Assembly: GCF_000430505.1 (NCBI RefSeq)
Contig: NZ_AUMD01000001.1
Location: 1-59,008 of the forward strand
Length of the DNA: 59,008 nucleotides
Source of the DNA: Eisenibacter elegans DSM 3317
Lineage (GTDB): Bacteria; Bacteroidota; Bacteroidia; Cytophagales; Microscillaceae
Reading direction: 5' to 3'
Made by a program: the position numbers and the translations under genes. Each line of letters opens with the position of its first letter. Within the stretch, counting starts at the first letter, position 1. Positions 26,621-35,795 of the stretch are shown here, one piece after another. The notes under the pieces are model-generated. The model saw only the letters and a list, made by a program, of their open reading frames with translations, made no database searches and was not told the DNA's origin.

Positions 26621-28771
26621 TTAGTACTTAGGTGGGCGTGGCAAGAGCACCTTTCTAGACAAACGATACTTGCCGCTCTTTTTGTCTATATCTACTAGTT
26701 TTACGGTTACTTCTTCTCCTATTTCGAGTACTCCTTCCATAGATTCGACACGCTCCCACTTGATTTCGGAGATGTGTAGCAAGCCGTCTTTGCCTGGCAT
26801 AAACTCGATGAAGGCACCAAAAGGCGTAATGGTTTTGACCTTGCCTTCATACACTTCTCCTATCTCAGGCTCTGCGACAATCATTTTTACGCGGGTGCGT
26901 GCTGCATCCATCGCTGTTTGATTGGAGGCAAAGATATTGACTACACCCATACCGTCTTTTTCTTCGATAACGATAGTTGCGCCAGTTTCTTTCTGAATTT
27001 CTTGGACAATTTTACCACCGGGGCCAATCACTGCGCCTATCATATCTTGAGGAATGATGACCTTGCTGGCACGTGGTACGTGGGGTTTGAGGTCGGGGCG
27101 TGGGGCATCTATGGTGGCGGTCATGCGAGAGAGGATATGTAGGCGACCTTCACGGGCTTGCGCCAAAGCCTCTTGCAAAACAGCATGTGTCAATCCATTG
27201 GTTTTGATATCCATCTGTACGGCAGTGATACCTTCGGTAGTACCAGCTACTTTGAAGTCCATATCGCCGAGGTGGTCTTCATCACCTAGAATATCAGAGA
27301 GGATGGCATACTTGCCAGTACTTTCATCTGTAATCAAGCCCATAGCGATACCAGCCACAGGAGCTTTGATAGGGATACCTGCGTCCATAAGTGCCAAAAT
27401 ACCGGCGCAGACCGTAGCCATGGAAGAAGAACCATTTGACTCTAGAATATCTGAAACGATACGGATGGTGTAGGGGTTTTGGTCGTCTGGGGGCAATACG
27501 GGCTTGATAGCGCGGTAGGCAAGGTTACCGTGTCCTATTTCGCGTCGTCCGGGACCTCGGTTGGGGCGTACTTCTCCGGTTGAGAAGGAAGGGAAGTTAT
27601 AATGCAACATAAAGCGCTGGTATCCTGTACGGGTAGCGCCGTCTATTTGCAGCTCATCGAGCTTAGTCCCTAAGGTTACGGTAGTCAGTGATTGGGTTTC
27701 GCCACGTGTAAAGACCGCTGATCCGTGTGCTGAGGGGAGATAGTCTACTTCGCTCCAAATATCACGAATTTGGTTGAGGTTGCGGCGGTCAAGGCGGCTG
27801 CGCTCATCAAGTATACAGTTGCGGCAGGCATCTTTGCGAATTTTGTAGTAGTAGCGGTTGAGCAGGGTATCATTCACCTCTTCTCCTGCGGCCTCTTTGG
27901 CGGCTTTTTCGGCCTCTACAAACTGGTCAAACAGTGTCTTGAAAGCCTCACTGCGTGCGTTTTTGTCTTCTGGCGGGTTTTTGGCTATATCGAGCATTGC
28001 TGGGTAGAGCGCGTCATACATCCGCTTTTTGAGATCCTCATCATCAGGGAGTTCGTGAGAGTAAGTGCGTTTTTCAGTCTTGCCTACGGCTTGTGTGAGT
28101 GCTTTTTGGAGCAAACACTGTGCTTTGATGGCTTCGTGACCTACCCGAATGGCTTCGAGCAATACTTCTTCGGGAACTTCCTTCATTTCGCCCTCAATCA
28201 TCACAACACTATCATAAGAAGCTCCAATCATCATATCCAGATCTGCACGCTCCAACTGAGAAGTAGTAGGGTTGACTACAAAAGCGCCATCTACTCGGGC
28301 TACGCGCACTTCGGAGATAGGCCCGTTGAAGGGGATATCCGAAACGGCAAGTGCCGCAGAAGCAGCAAAAGCAGCAAAAGCATCTGCCGGAATCTCAGGG
28401 TCTGCCGAAATCAAAAAGATATTGACTTGGGTGTCGCTGTGGTAGTCATCAGGGAAAAGCGGGCGTAGCGCACGGTCTACCAAGCGAGAGATAAGAATTT
28501 CGTGATCAGATAGGCGCCCCTCACGTTTGAGGAAACCACCGGGGATGCGGCCAGAAGAAGCAAATTTTTCTTGATAGTCAACAGATAGCGGCAGAAAGTC
28601 GATACCTTCGCGGGCGTTTTTGTCAGACACTACTGTCGCCAGCAGCATCGTTGCGCCGGCTTTCAGTACTACAGCGCCATCAGCTTGGCGTGCGAGTCGA
28701 CCGGTTTCGAGCGTAACGGCAGTACCGTTGGGCATCGTGATGGTTTGGGTGATGATTTGTTGTGAGGGCAT
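26621..28771 (-). CDS. pnp: Polyribonucleotide nucleotidyltransferase
   Basis: The 716-residue enzyme degrades RNA from the 3' end by phosphorolysis. Two RNase PH domains (about 15-150 and 335-550), a KH domain ('[20 protein letters not shown]' and on) and a C-terminal S1 domain ('[20 protein letters not shown]') appear in the usual order. The active-site block [21 protein letters not shown]-like sequence is present (positions about 388-408). It follows rpsO on the same strand, separated by a terminator hairpin, the same order as in Escherichia coli. Confidence 0.97.
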   Translation of the reverse strand: MPSQQIITQTITMPNGTAVTLETGRLARQADGAVVLKAGATMLLATVVSDKNAREGIDFLPLSVDYQEKFASSGRIPGGFLKREGRLSDHEILISRLVDRALRPLFPDDYHSDTQVNIFLISADPEIPADAFAAFAASAALAVSDIPFNGPISEVRVARVDGAFVVNPTTSQLERADLDMMIGASYDSVVMIEGEMKEVPEEVLLEAIRVGHEAIKAQCLLQKALTQAVGKTEKRTYSHELPDDEDLKKRMYDALYPAMLDIAKNPPEDKNARSEAFKTLFDQFVEAEKAAKEAAGEEVNDTLLNRYYYKIRKDACRNCILDERSRLDRRNLNQIRDIWSEVDYLPSAHGSAVFTRGETQSLTTVTLGTKLDELQIDGATRTGYQRFMLHYNFPSFSTGEVRPNRGPGRREIGHGNLAYRAIKPVLPPDDQNPYTIRIVSDILESNGSSSMATVCAGILALMDAGIPIKAPVAGIAMGLITDESTGKYAILSDILGDEDHLGDMDFKVAGTTEGITAVQMDIKTNGLTHAVLQEALAQAREGRLHILSRMTATIDAPRPDLKPHVPRASKVIIPQDMIGAVIGPGGKIVQEIQKETGATIVIEEKDGMGVVNIFASNQTAMDAARTRVKMIVAEPEIGEVYEGKVKTITPFGAFIEFMPGKDGLLHISEIKWERVESMEGVLEIGEEVTVKLVDIDKKSGKYRLSRKVLLPRPPKY

Positions 28772-28856
28772 GAGGCAGTTATTCTATTGTTGTAACATCG
28801 GACATAAAAGCATACAGACAGAAGGCGAGTATACGGGAATACAAACAGCGGCAGCT

Positions 28857-28900
28857 TGAAAAAAATTAAGAATGAAAGCAGACTTCATTCTTAATTTCTT
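28857..28900 (-). terminator. Hairpin between rpsO and pnp
   Basis: AAATTAAGAATGAA pairs with TTCATTCTTAATTT, a perfect 14-bp stem with a 7-base loop. On the minus strand it is followed by a T run. It can end rpsO transcripts or serve as a processing site on an rpsO-pnp message, as in E. coli. Confidence 0.85.
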
Positions 28901-28941
28901 TACGTTTCATCAAGTCGATAATAAGATATTGGAGCTTCGGA

Positions 28942-29217
28942 TTATTTACGCAAGCCTAGCTCGGCGATGATGGCGCGGTAGCGCTCAATATCCGTTTTGA
29001 TGAGATAATTCAGGAGGCGACGACGCTTACCCACGAGCTTCAAAAGACCCAAACGGCTTGAGTGGTCTTTTTTGTTGCTTTTCAAGTGGTCTGTCAAGTG
29101 ATTGATACGGAATGTGAAGAGTGCAATCTGTGATTCGGGAGAGCCGGTATCTTTAGCGTTTTTGTTACGACCGCTTTCTTCAAAAATGCTTTGTTTTTTT
29201 TCTTTGCTTAAGTACAT
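28942..29217 (-). CDS. rpsO: 30S ribosomal protein S15
   Basis: The 91-residue protein matches S15 over its full length ([35 protein letters not shown], '[19 protein letters not shown]'). It binds 16S rRNA at the central domain junction. I use the ATG at 29217; the longer frame to 29328 would cover the promoter and adds non-conserved residues. It is followed by pnp. Confidence 0.97.
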   Translation of the reverse strand: MYLSKEKKQSIFEESGRNKNAKDTGSPESQIALFTFRINHLTDHLKSNKKDHSSRLGLLKLVGKRRRLLNYLIKTDIERYRAIIAELGLRK

Positions 29218-29270
29218 ATTTTTTTGATGAAAATAAAATACGTTGGTGATTGATATTTGCTTACAATTGG

Positions 29271-29302
29271 CAAAGGTAGCTAATCTCACATTAGGAAGCA
29301 AT
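29271..29302 (-). promoter_or_regulatory. Promoter of rpsO
   Basis: On the minus strand the -7 box TACCTTTG (29278-29271) fits TAnnTTTG. An ATTG at 29302-29299, 20 bases upstream, fits the TTTG -33 box with one mismatch. It overlaps the last codons of the permease gene and lies about 50 bases before the rpsO start codon. Confidence 0.55.
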
Positions 29303-30781
29303 GATATCTTTGTTTTTTTGGCGCACAAAGTAGCCTTTTATTCGGTTGAACAACACATAGTAAGCGTCGGCTTCGAGTAGTCGGGAGTCGTTGCGGGCTT
29401 GGCGCAAGAAAAACAGGCCTACACCCAGCATCAGGAGATGGGGCATCCACATCCCAACCAATACAGGCACAACATCTTCTTTGGCCCATTTTTCGCCAGT
29501 CATTGTCATGATGTAGAGCAAGACAAAGAAAAGGATTGAAATCAAGATAGGAACTCCCAGCCCACCTTTCTTGATAATGGATCCTAGTGGGGCGCCAATC
29601 AAGAACATCGTAAAACAGGCAAAGGCTTGGGTAAACTTGCGCCATTTTTCGATTGTAAAGCTGTTCTTATCTCGGTGTGTGTTGTGGTACATCATCTGCC
29701 TTGTGTTGACTAGGCTTTGTAGGTTTCGGGCTTCGTTATAGGCTTGTTCGAGAAGTTGTTTTTGGTTGAGGGCTTGTTCGAAGCTCTCGTAAGGGTCTAA
29801 AGAAGCTACTTCTTCTTGCCAATCCTTGAGGGTCTGCGCTTTTTGCCTGCGTATTTGAAAGACAGTATCGTTGCGGTCGGCAAATTTATAGCGATAATAA
29901 GGAGTGATAGAAGCATACATAGAGCTTAGTTGCTTCTGCTCAGAACGCTGTAACGAGTCTATATCACCGTTGAGTTGACTCACATTGCGCATTACTTTAT
30001 TACTGCTAAAGAGATTTTCGTCAGTACGCTTGAGGTCAAAAGACTCTAGGCTGAAGACAATCTTGTTTTTGTCAAAAACGCTACGCATAAACTCGTCGGT
30101 CATAGGTGTGTTATTTTCGCCAAAGTTTTGGTGGTAGCTTTTGCCGTCAAAAAGTTCCAAGACTAGGTATGTATCGTTTTTGATGGTATACATCTTTCCC
30201 GACTTGGCCACATACAGTTCGTTGTTGCCTCGATCTTTGGTATGGTTATAAATAATGACATCTTGCAGGCCTTGTCCATCAGCTAATTTTTTGCTTACTC
30301 GCACGCTGTAGCCTGGCAGTCCGGCATAAAAGGCACCTTCTTTGAGGTCGAGTGAAGGCTTTTTCTGTCGAATATCGTACAACAAGCTGTAGGCCTTGAG
30401 GTTGGCCCAAGGCATCACTTTGTTGCTAAACCAAAAAGAAGCCACTACCAAAAGTAGCGAAATGATAAAAATAGGCACAAGCACCCGCAACAGCGAAATT
30501 CCCGCACTCTTGATGGCTGTAAGTTCGTAATGTTCTCCTAGGTTGCCAAAAGTAATCAGAGAGGCTATCAGGATAGCCAAGGGCAAGGCCAATGGAACTA
30601 GGTTGAGGGCAAAATAAAACATCAGCTGCCCAATCACATCGAAGGTCAAGTCTTTCCCGACTAGGTCTTCCATAAAGCCGACCATGTTCTGGGTTAGTAG
30701 GATAAACACTACCACTGAGAGTGTGATAACGAAAGGCCCTAAAAAGGCCTGCAACATTATTTTGTCAATCTTTTTAATCAT
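29291..30781 (-). CDS. LptF/LptG-family permease (YjgP/YjgQ)
   Basis: The roughly 496-residue membrane protein has the LptF/G layout: three N-terminal membrane helices ([19 protein letters not shown] start, then the '[19 protein letters not shown]' segment), a large periplasmic beta-jellyroll domain, and three C-terminal helices ([54 protein letters not shown]). These permeases drive lipopolysaccharide transport to the outer membrane with LptB. I use ATG 30781. Whether it is LptF or LptG cannot be told from one gene. It lies upstream of rpsO and downstream of the START-like gene. Confidence 0.9.
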   Translation of the reverse strand: MIKKIDKIMLQAFLGPFVITLSVVVFILLTQNMVGFMEDLVGKDLTFDVIGQLMFYFALNLVPLALPLAILIASLITFGNLGEHYELTAIKSAGISLLRVLVPIFIISLLLVVASFWFSNKVMPWANLKAYSLLYDIRQKKPSLDLKEGAFYAGLPGYSVRVSKKLADGQGLQDVIIYNHTKDRGNNELYVAKSGKMYTIKNDTYLVLELFDGKSYHQNFGENNTPMTDEFMRSVFDKNKIVFSLESFDLKRTDENLFSSNKVMRNVSQLNGDIDSLQRSEQKQLSSMYASITPYYRYKFADRNDTVFQIRRQKAQTLKDWQEEVASLDPYESFEQALNQKQLLEQAYNEARNLQSLVNTRQMMYHNTHRDKNSFTIEKWRKFTQAFACFTMFLIGAPLGSIIKKGGLGVPILISILFFVLLYIMTMTGEKWAKEDVVPVLVGMWMPHLLMLGVGLFFLRQARNDSRLLEADAYYVLFNRIKGYFVRQKNKDIIAS

Positions 30782-30860
30782 GGGCAATGCAAGGCGCAGC
30801 AACACGCCTCAAAGGTTATCAAGGCGCAAGTTACATCTTTTACACGATATAGCCACAAGC

Positions 30861-31256
30861 TTAGCCCCCAACAATCTCGCGCAATTGATGCACCAAACCC
30901 TCCCAGAGCGAGTCGAGGTCGTTCTCATCACTGACTTCGGAGTAGTCTACGACTTTGAGAAAAGTGGTATTGGTCATCTCATTTTCTTGCAGGCGCAGCT
31001 CTATATAGGCAGGGGAGGAGTCATCCTCGGTTTCGGTGTTTTCAAACTCAAACTTGATTTGCTTGTTACTACGCATTACGACCACCTTGGCATAATGATC
31101 TTCATTGTCCCAAACAAAATGCAGTTTTTTTTGCCCCAGCTCGCGCACACTATCAGCAAACCAAGTCTGTAGGCCTGATGCTGTAGACAAATAAGGAAAG
31201 AGCATCCTTGCTGAGGCTTTTAGCTCAAACTCTTGGGTATATTTGAATTTGGACAT
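30861..31256 (-). CDS. START-like (SRPBCC/AHSA1-type) protein
   Basis: The 131-residue protein begins MSKFKYTQEFELKASARML and has the SRPBCC helix-grip pattern 'LFPYLSTASGLQTWFADSV', WDNEDHYAKVVV, YIELRLQENE and a long C-terminal helix 'DSLWEGLVHQLREIVG'. Proteins of this type are usually annotated 'START-like domain' in Bacteroidota, and their ligand is unknown. I chose the ATG at 31256, which leaves the tRNA promoter region free on the other strand. It is divergent from the first tRNA gene. Confidence 0.85.
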   Translation of the reverse strand: MSKFKYTQEFELKASARMLFPYLSTASGLQTWFADSVRELGQKKLHFVWDNEDHYAKVVVMRSNKQIKFEFENTETEDDSSPAYIELRLQENEMTNTTFLKVVDYSEVSDENDLDSLWEGLVHQLREIVGG

Positions 31257-31309
31257 AGTTGATGACATCACATTAGTTTGGAATAGTGTTAAAAATTTTT
31301 CGACTTGGT

Positions 31310-31341
31310 TTTGGTTTATCAAAAAAAAGTCGCTATGTTTG
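31310..31341 (+). promoter_or_regulatory. Promoter of the first CAU tRNA
   Basis: TTTG at 31310-31313 and TATGTTTG at 31334-31341 are separated by 20 bases and lie 10 bases before the tRNA. This matches the Bacteroidota TTTG / TAnnTTTG promoter. The second tRNA copy has the same arrangement. Confidence 0.75.
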
Positions 31342-31351
31342 CATCCGCTTT

Positions 31352-31425
31352 GGCGAGGTAGCTCAGATGGTTAGAGCGTCGGATTCATAACCCGGAGGTC
31401 GAGGGTTCGATTCCCTCCTTCGCTA
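31352..31425 (+). tRNA. tRNA with CAU anticodon (probably elongator Met), copy 1
   Basis: The 74-base cloverleaf has the acceptor strand GGCGAGG, D-arm GCTC..GAGC, anticodon loop TTCATAA and T-arm GAGGG TTCGATT CCCTC. CCA is not encoded. A CAU anticodon may serve elongator Met, initiator Met or lysidine-modified Ile. The GCTC/GAGC D-stem and the paired 1-72 (G-U) favour an elongator type, but the identity is not certain. Confidence 0.9.
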
Positions 31426-31436
31426 CACTTCCTCTT

Positions 31437-31469
31437 AAAGGCCGGTAAGTTATCACTTATCGGCTTTTC
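31437..31469 (+). terminator. Terminator of tRNA copy 1
   Basis: GCCGGTAAG pairs with CTTATCGGC and is followed by TTTTCT. It lies 11 bases after the tRNA. Confidence 0.8.
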
Positions 31470-31639
31470 TCTTGCCCTATACCCAACTACGCAACCTTAG
31501 TGTCAACGGCCTGATGGCAATATAGTGGCAAAGCTGGAATATGCACAAATTTTTTAGCGTTTTTTGTGAATATCTCGATTAGATATACCTGAGCAGCCTC
31601 TCATAAGGGCGTGCATCATCGGGCAACAACGAACAAACT

Positions 31640-31786
31640 CACCATTGGATATTTTCAGAAAAGTACCCCCCCGACCGTAAAGCAGCACTAACCTCCAACT
31701 TTGGGGGGAATTTGTTACAAAAATGAAATTCTTGTAGCATTGTGATGTATGCTGAGCTATAAAATTTCAAAAATATCCTGTAGTGT
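31640..31786 (+). repeat. Degenerate copy of intergenic repeat A (copy 2)
   Basis: The left end CACCATTGGATATTTTCAG matches the A terminus CACCACTGGATATTTTTG. About 120 bases later TTTCAAAAATATCCTGTAGTG resembles the opposite end. The interior has diverged and lacks the two palindromes. It is the only structure I find in the gene-free stretch between the two tRNAs (31470-32027). Confidence 0.5.
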
Positions 31787-32027
31787 AACGAACAAAACCA
31801 ATCCCGAACCAAGCGCGTAGGAAGATTGTTAAACAGTAATAGACGGGCTGTAGCTCGGTGTGCAATAATCTTGAGTAGGTATTTCTAATCAGGAAGCCAA
31901 TGATTACAAAACAATAGCTTTTGTATAAATGGCTGTTAGTCAGTATACACAGCGGTTTTTAGTATCTATAAAGCAGCTCGTTGAAGAGCTAAAAGCCATC
32001 AACAAAACAAAAAATAAGCACAATTAT

Positions 32028-32058
32028 TTTGTTTTGTTCCAAAAAGCAACTACGTTTG
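32028..32058 (+). promoter_or_regulatory. Promoter of the second CAU tRNA
   Basis: TTTG at 32028-32031 and TACGTTTG at 32051-32058 are 19 bases apart and lie 11 bases before the tRNA. The stretch CTAnGTTTGCAnCC is shared with the first tRNA promoter. Confidence 0.75.
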
Positions 32059-32069
32059 CAGCCCTATTT

Positions 32070-32143
32070 GGCGAGGTAGCTCAGATGGTTAGAGCGTCGG
32101 ATTCATAACCCGGAGGTCGAGGGTTCGATTCCCTCTTTCGCTA
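32070..32143 (+). tRNA. tRNA with CAU anticodon, copy 2
   Basis: It is identical to copy 1 except for one base in the 3' acceptor strand (T instead of C), which turns the G7-C66 pair into G-U. Loop TTCATAA and T-arm are the same. It lies 718 bases after copy 1 and has its own promoter and terminator, so the two form a tandem duplication rather than one transcript. Confidence 0.9.
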
Positions 32144-32156
32144 CATTTTCTTTTTC

Positions 32157-32190
32157 AAAAAAACCGGTAAGTACGCTTATCGGTTTTTTT
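32157..32190 (+). terminator. Terminator of tRNA copy 2
   Basis: AAAACCGGTAAG pairs with CTTATCGGTTTT and ends in a T7 tract. Confidence 0.85.
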
Positions 32191-32215
32191 GTGCCTTGCA
32201 ATTGGATTTTATCGT

Positions 32216-32345
32216 ACACCACTGGATATTTTTGAAAAAATAGCTTAGCGCTCCAGTTTCGAGACAAGCTGAGGCCTCATTTTGGGGGTAAAATGAGACT
32301 TAGCCCGCAGTTTTAACTGTGGGGTTTGAAAAATGTCCAGTGGTG
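32216..32345 (+). repeat. Intergenic repeat A, copy 3 (complete)
   Basis: This is a 130-bp element. The left end ACACCACTGGATATTTTTG is the inverted form of the right end TTTGAAAAATGTCCAGTGG followed by TGT. Inside are CTCATTTTGGGGGTAAAATGAG-type (32276-32298) and CCGCAGTTTTAACTGTGG palindromes. Its right end is 61 bases from the start codon of the TPR gene. Confidence 0.9.
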
Positions 32346-32405
32346 TGAGTGAATCATAACCCTATTTTTTACGTTCATAAAAATCCACTTGACTATCAAA
32401 AGCCT

Positions 32406-33572
32406 ATGTATTCAAAAATACACCTACTGAGTGCAATATTATTGTGCGTATTCTTCACACCTATTTATGCTCAACAAAACGCCCAAGACTACTACCGCAA
32501 AGCTTGTCAACATCTCAAGGGCAATGAGTATACCCTTGCTTTAGAGGCCATCGACCAAATTATAGAGGGGAAGCTCCTACAAACCCACCAGCTGCCCGAC
32601 CGGGTCGATATGCCTAAAATAACAGCCCAAAATTGGACAATCAATCAAGGCCAACACCTTATTGTTACGCAGTATAATGGGCTAAATGTACAATTGATGG
32701 ATATAGACCTTGAGGTTGATTTTTTGGCTGACGATGACGCTGCTGCGGCCACCGGCCCAGACCAGCTAGCCTCTAAGCAATATTTGGCTTGGGCGCAGGT
32801 TTTTCAGAAGCGAGGAGAAATCTTGCTCAAAATGAAGCGTTTCGAAGAAGCGCTCGAAAGCTTTGAACGCGTTTGTGCTTTAGCGCCCGATAAGGCTGTG
32901 GCGCATTTCTACCGAGCCAGGGCGCTTTCTACCAAGGCCGAAAGGCTAGACCAAGCCCTAGAGGCTGTTAACGAAGCTATCCGTCTCGATGACAAACAAG
33001 CTATTTTCTACAACTTTAGGGGCGTACAACACCGCAGCAAAGGAAACCATCAAGGAGCTTATGATGACTACAAAAAGGCACTCGTACTAAATCCCACCTT
33101 TGCGATGGCAGCCAAAAATCTGGCGCAGTTATACCAACTAGACAAGAAGGAGGCCGAGGCGCTCAAGGTGCTTGAGCAACAAGTAGCACTCGGGGTGGAG
33201 AATAAAGATGTATATATTATGCTGGCTTGGCTGTATACAGATGCTGGCAATAACGAAAAAACCCTTATCTATGCCGCCAAAGCCGCTGATATGGGAGTAG
33301 GCGAAGGTTGGCTTTTGCAAGGGAGGGTTTATTCGCGCAAGGATAGCTACCGGGAAGCTATCCCTTACTTCAGGGAGGCGGTCTTGTTAGACCCCAAGCT
33401 GACAACGGCTTATGTAGAACTTGCCGTAGCAGAGTATATGACCGGAGACCAAGAACAGGCCTGTGTCAGTATTCAAAAAGCATTGGATGTATTGCTACAG
33501 AATGGTGAAGAGCAAACCTCATCTTCGTTTCAAACAGTCGAAAAAATCAAGCTGCAAGTGGGGTGTAAATGA
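32406..33572 (+). CDS. Exported TPR-repeat protein
   Basis: The 388-residue protein starts MYSKIHLLSAILLCVFF, a signal peptide cut near YAQ/QNA. It contains at least five or six TPR units, such as 'EILLKMKRFEEALESFERV', 'NHQGAYDDYKKALVLNPTF' and 'DSYREAIPYFREAVLLDPK'. TPR proteins are scaffolds for protein complexes and no partner is evident. The upstream ATG at 32349 would place 19 residues before the signal peptide, so I prefer 32406. The gene follows repeat A directly and converges with the desaturase gene. Confidence 0.85.
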   Translation: MYSKIHLLSAILLCVFFTPIYAQQNAQDYYRKACQHLKGNEYTLALEAIDQIIEGKLLQTHQLPDRVDMPKITAQNWTINQGQHLIVTQYNGLNVQLMDIDLEVDFLADDDAAAATGPDQLASKQYLAWAQVFQKRGEILLKMKRFEEALESFERVCALAPDKAVAHFYRARALSTKAERLDQALEAVNEAIRLDDKQAIFYNFRGVQHRSKGNHQGAYDDYKKALVLNPTFAMAAKNLAQLYQLDKKEAEALKVLEQQVALGVENKDVYIMLAWLYTDAGNNEKTLIYAAKAADMGVGEGWLLQGRVYSRKDSYREAIPYFREAVLLDPKLTTAYVELAVAEYMTGDQEQACVSIQKALDVLLQNGEEQTSSSFQTVEKIKLQVGCK

Positions 33573-33610
33573 TGTTGATTATACTACTTTCACCCGCCCT
33601 TAGAAAACCA

Positions 33611-33644
33611 AAAAGCCTGTCGGTGTGGTATCCAACAGGCTTTT
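33611..33644. terminator. Two-way terminator between TPR and desaturase genes
   Basis: AAAAGCCTGT pairs with ACAGGCTTTT. The stem has A and T flanks on both sides, so it can end both convergent genes. Confidence 0.8.
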
Positions 33645-33671
33645 GATGGTTGTGCTAGTCAGGAGACAGGC

Positions 33672-34808
33672 TTATTGCGCAGGAGCTGCCATATACCCCA
33701 CACGGCGCGCCATTAGTGCATCTCTTCCGAAGCTCTTTAGGCAGCGTTGATGTGATACAAGCGCGCCCCAAAAGGTTTTATTTTCGATATAAGGCACCCC
33801 ACATTCTTCGGCAGTCTGTTTGACGATATCCGAGATAGCGCGGTAGTGTATATGACATATTTTGGGAAAGAGGTGATGTTCTATCTGAAAATTAAGCCCT
33901 CCACAGAGGAAATTGGCCAGATAGCTTTTGCGTGCGAAGTTGGCCGTGGTATGCATCTGATGTACGGCCCAGAGTGCTTCCATATTCCCATCATCATTGG
34001 GCAAGGGGAAATCAGTTCCCTCTACCACGTGCGCTAGTTGGAAAACCAAGCCTAAAACCACCCCTTCGGCAAAATGCATCACCAAAAAGCCAATGATAAA
34101 CTGCCACCAAGTAATAGGCAATAACCACAACGGAAGCCCAATAAAGAGCACATAATACACTGCTTTGAAGAAAAATAGATTAAAAGCAGGTTGCCAACTG
34201 TTGCGACGATTATCATATTGGCCAATTTTCTCCTTAAAAAACTTTACATAATCCTTACGAAATACCCAAGTAAGAGAGGCAAAGCAATACAAGAAAAAGG
34301 CATAAATATGCTGATAACGCATAACAGGCTTGAGCTGATCGTGGTGTGATAGGCGTATTAGACCGGGGGCTATTTCTATATCTTCGTCATGGCCGGCTAT
34401 ATTGGTGTACATATGGTGTACGTTGTTGTGTGTTACTTTCCAGACTTCCACATTGGCTCCAATCAAATAAAAGCTACTACCAACGAGTCGGTTTACCCAG
34501 TTTTTGGGGGAATAAGCGCCATGCATTCCATCGTGAGAGATATTGAAACCAATAAAGGCCTGGAACATCCCCAACAGGGCAGCCAAACCTAACATCGCCC
34601 AAAGTCCGAAACCTCCCCACAAAATCAGGCTATACAACAAGACCGCACCGCCCATAAAAAAGAAAGTTTTGAACACCATGGCAGCGTTGGCGTGTTTGGA
34701 AAGGTTATTGTCATTGAAATAGGCTTGCACACGCTTTTTGACAAGCGGGTGAAATTGTTGTTCGGAGTTGGTTTTAGCAGTTCGGCCAAACTTTAGGGTA
34801 GTACTCAT
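33672..34808 (-). CDS. Membrane fatty acid desaturase (front-end/linoleoyl-CoA type)
   Basis: The 378-residue membrane enzyme has the three histidine boxes for the di-iron site: H92-DGMHG, H127-NNVHH and Q308-IEHH. The Gln in place of the first His of box three is the mark of front-end (delta-5/6-type) acyl desaturases. Hydrophobic pairs of helices lie around 48-90 and 195-245. It introduces double bases of unsaturation (C=C bonds) into membrane lipids with electrons from a ferredoxin or cytochrome b5-like partner, which is not fused here. The exact position of desaturation is unknown. Confidence 0.9.
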   Translation of the reverse strand: MSTTLKFGRTAKTNSEQQFHPLVKKRVQAYFNDNNLSKHANAAMVFKTFFFMGGAVLLYSLILWGGFGLWAMLGLAALLGMFQAFIGFNISHDGMHGAYSPKNWVNRLVGSSFYLIGANVEVWKVTHNNVHHMYTNIAGHDEDIEIAPGLIRLSHHDQLKPVMRYQHIYAFFLYCFASLTWVFRKDYVKFFKEKIGQYDNRRNSWQPAFNLFFFKAVYYVLFIGLPLWLLPITWWQFIIGFLVMHFAEGVVLGLVFQLAHVVEGTDFPLPNDDGNMEALWAVHQMHTTANFARKSYLANFLCGGLNFQIEHHLFPKICHIHYRAISDIVKQTAEECGVPYIENKTFWGALVSHQRCLKSFGRDALMARRVGYMAAPAQ

Positions 34809-35093
34809 AAATTGTAAAGGAAAATAAAACGGAATAGGTGTGTAAGTGAAAGAGCGGTGCTGTAAATAGCCCTATCGCCAAGCCTAAGGTTATTTTTGTA
34901 TGGCATTAATGAAAACATTAGGGTTTCATCGAAAATAAGTCTTGCTTTTGCTTGGTTGGCTAAAGTTGTTGATATTTTTTGTGAAAACCTATTTTAGCCA
35001 AAAAAAATTTCTCGTTTATTTTCTTTTAACCAACCAACATACTGTCGAAATACAACAACAAATCGGGCTGACTGCTGATTTGAAAACAAACTC

Positions 35094-35690
35094 CTAGTGC
35101 ATCAATTGCCATATTTCGCCATTATTAAACTCAAACCGAACAAAGCCTTCGGCGGGTGTGTAGTACATCAGGCGGATATCGGTAGGTTCGGTAAAGAAAG
35201 TTCGGATTTCATAGACATTCTGATACTGATACCCCTCAAGGTCGAGTTTTTGATGTGTAGGAGTCTTGTAAGTATAACGTTGGCGATAGTACTGAAAAAC
35301 CAGCTCCACTCCTTGGGTTTGTTGAGCATGTTTATATACCATTACTGTTGGCCACTGGCGGGCTTGGGCCAGTGCGGGAGCGGCTAGGTTACTGCGTAGA
35401 CTTGCTCCGTCGGTATGGGGGGCGCAAGTGGGGCTGTTACCGTCTTCGGCCAAAGGGGCAGCTGCTTCGACACGGTGCGTATCGGCAGGTTGTTGGGTAG
35501 CCAGATAGCGTACAAAAAGCTGTGAAGTATCGGTTTGGTAGGCCAAAAGTGCCCGTTCTTGTGGGGTAAACTCCGCCTTTATCGGAGTACGGGTATTGCA
35601 CATACAACAGATGCAAGTAAAACCCGCTAAAATACAATTTAGCAGCAGCTTTGAAGGCCTGATGTGTTTTTTGAAGTTTGAGGTGTGCAT
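35094..35690 (-). CDS. Lipoprotein of unknown function
   Basis: The protein of 198 residues starts at ATG 35690 (MHTSNFKKHIRPSKLLL) and has a hydrophobic signal ending in a Cys-rich lipobox region, ILAGFTCICCMC. The following 130 residues are Ala/Thr/Pro-rich and then form a beta-rich part with 'GVELVFQYYRQRYTYKTPT' and 'EIRTFFTEPTDIRLMYYTP'. I do not recognise a family. A longer frame to 35774 is open but has no support. It is divergent from nuoH. Confidence 0.65.
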   Translation of the reverse strand: MHTSNFKKHIRPSKLLLNCILAGFTCICCMCNTRTPIKAEFTPQERALLAYQTDTSQLFVRYLATQQPADTHRVEAAAPLAEDGNSPTCAPHTDGASLRSNLAAPALAQARQWPTVMVYKHAQQTQGVELVFQYYRQRYTYKTPTHQKLDLEGYQYQNVYEIRTFFTEPTDIRLMYYTPAEGFVRFEFNNGEIWQLMH

Positions 35691-35795
35691 ATTGAGGCAG
35701 TTTTTATACATTTGTTCTAACAACAAAACGCAAGAGGCGTATGTCGAGTTGCTTTTTCGCATATTCACAGCCATACTTACGCAGATACTGAACTT

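Noticed and set aside
27770-28468. Long open frame of 232 residues opposite pnp
   Set aside because: It is antisense to a certain, conserved gene and has no domain; it is a shadow of pnp codon usage.
31310-32345. A prophage or integrative element inserted at a tRNA
   Set aside because: There is no integrase, no phage gene and no partial tRNA copy. Both tRNAs are complete with their own promoters.
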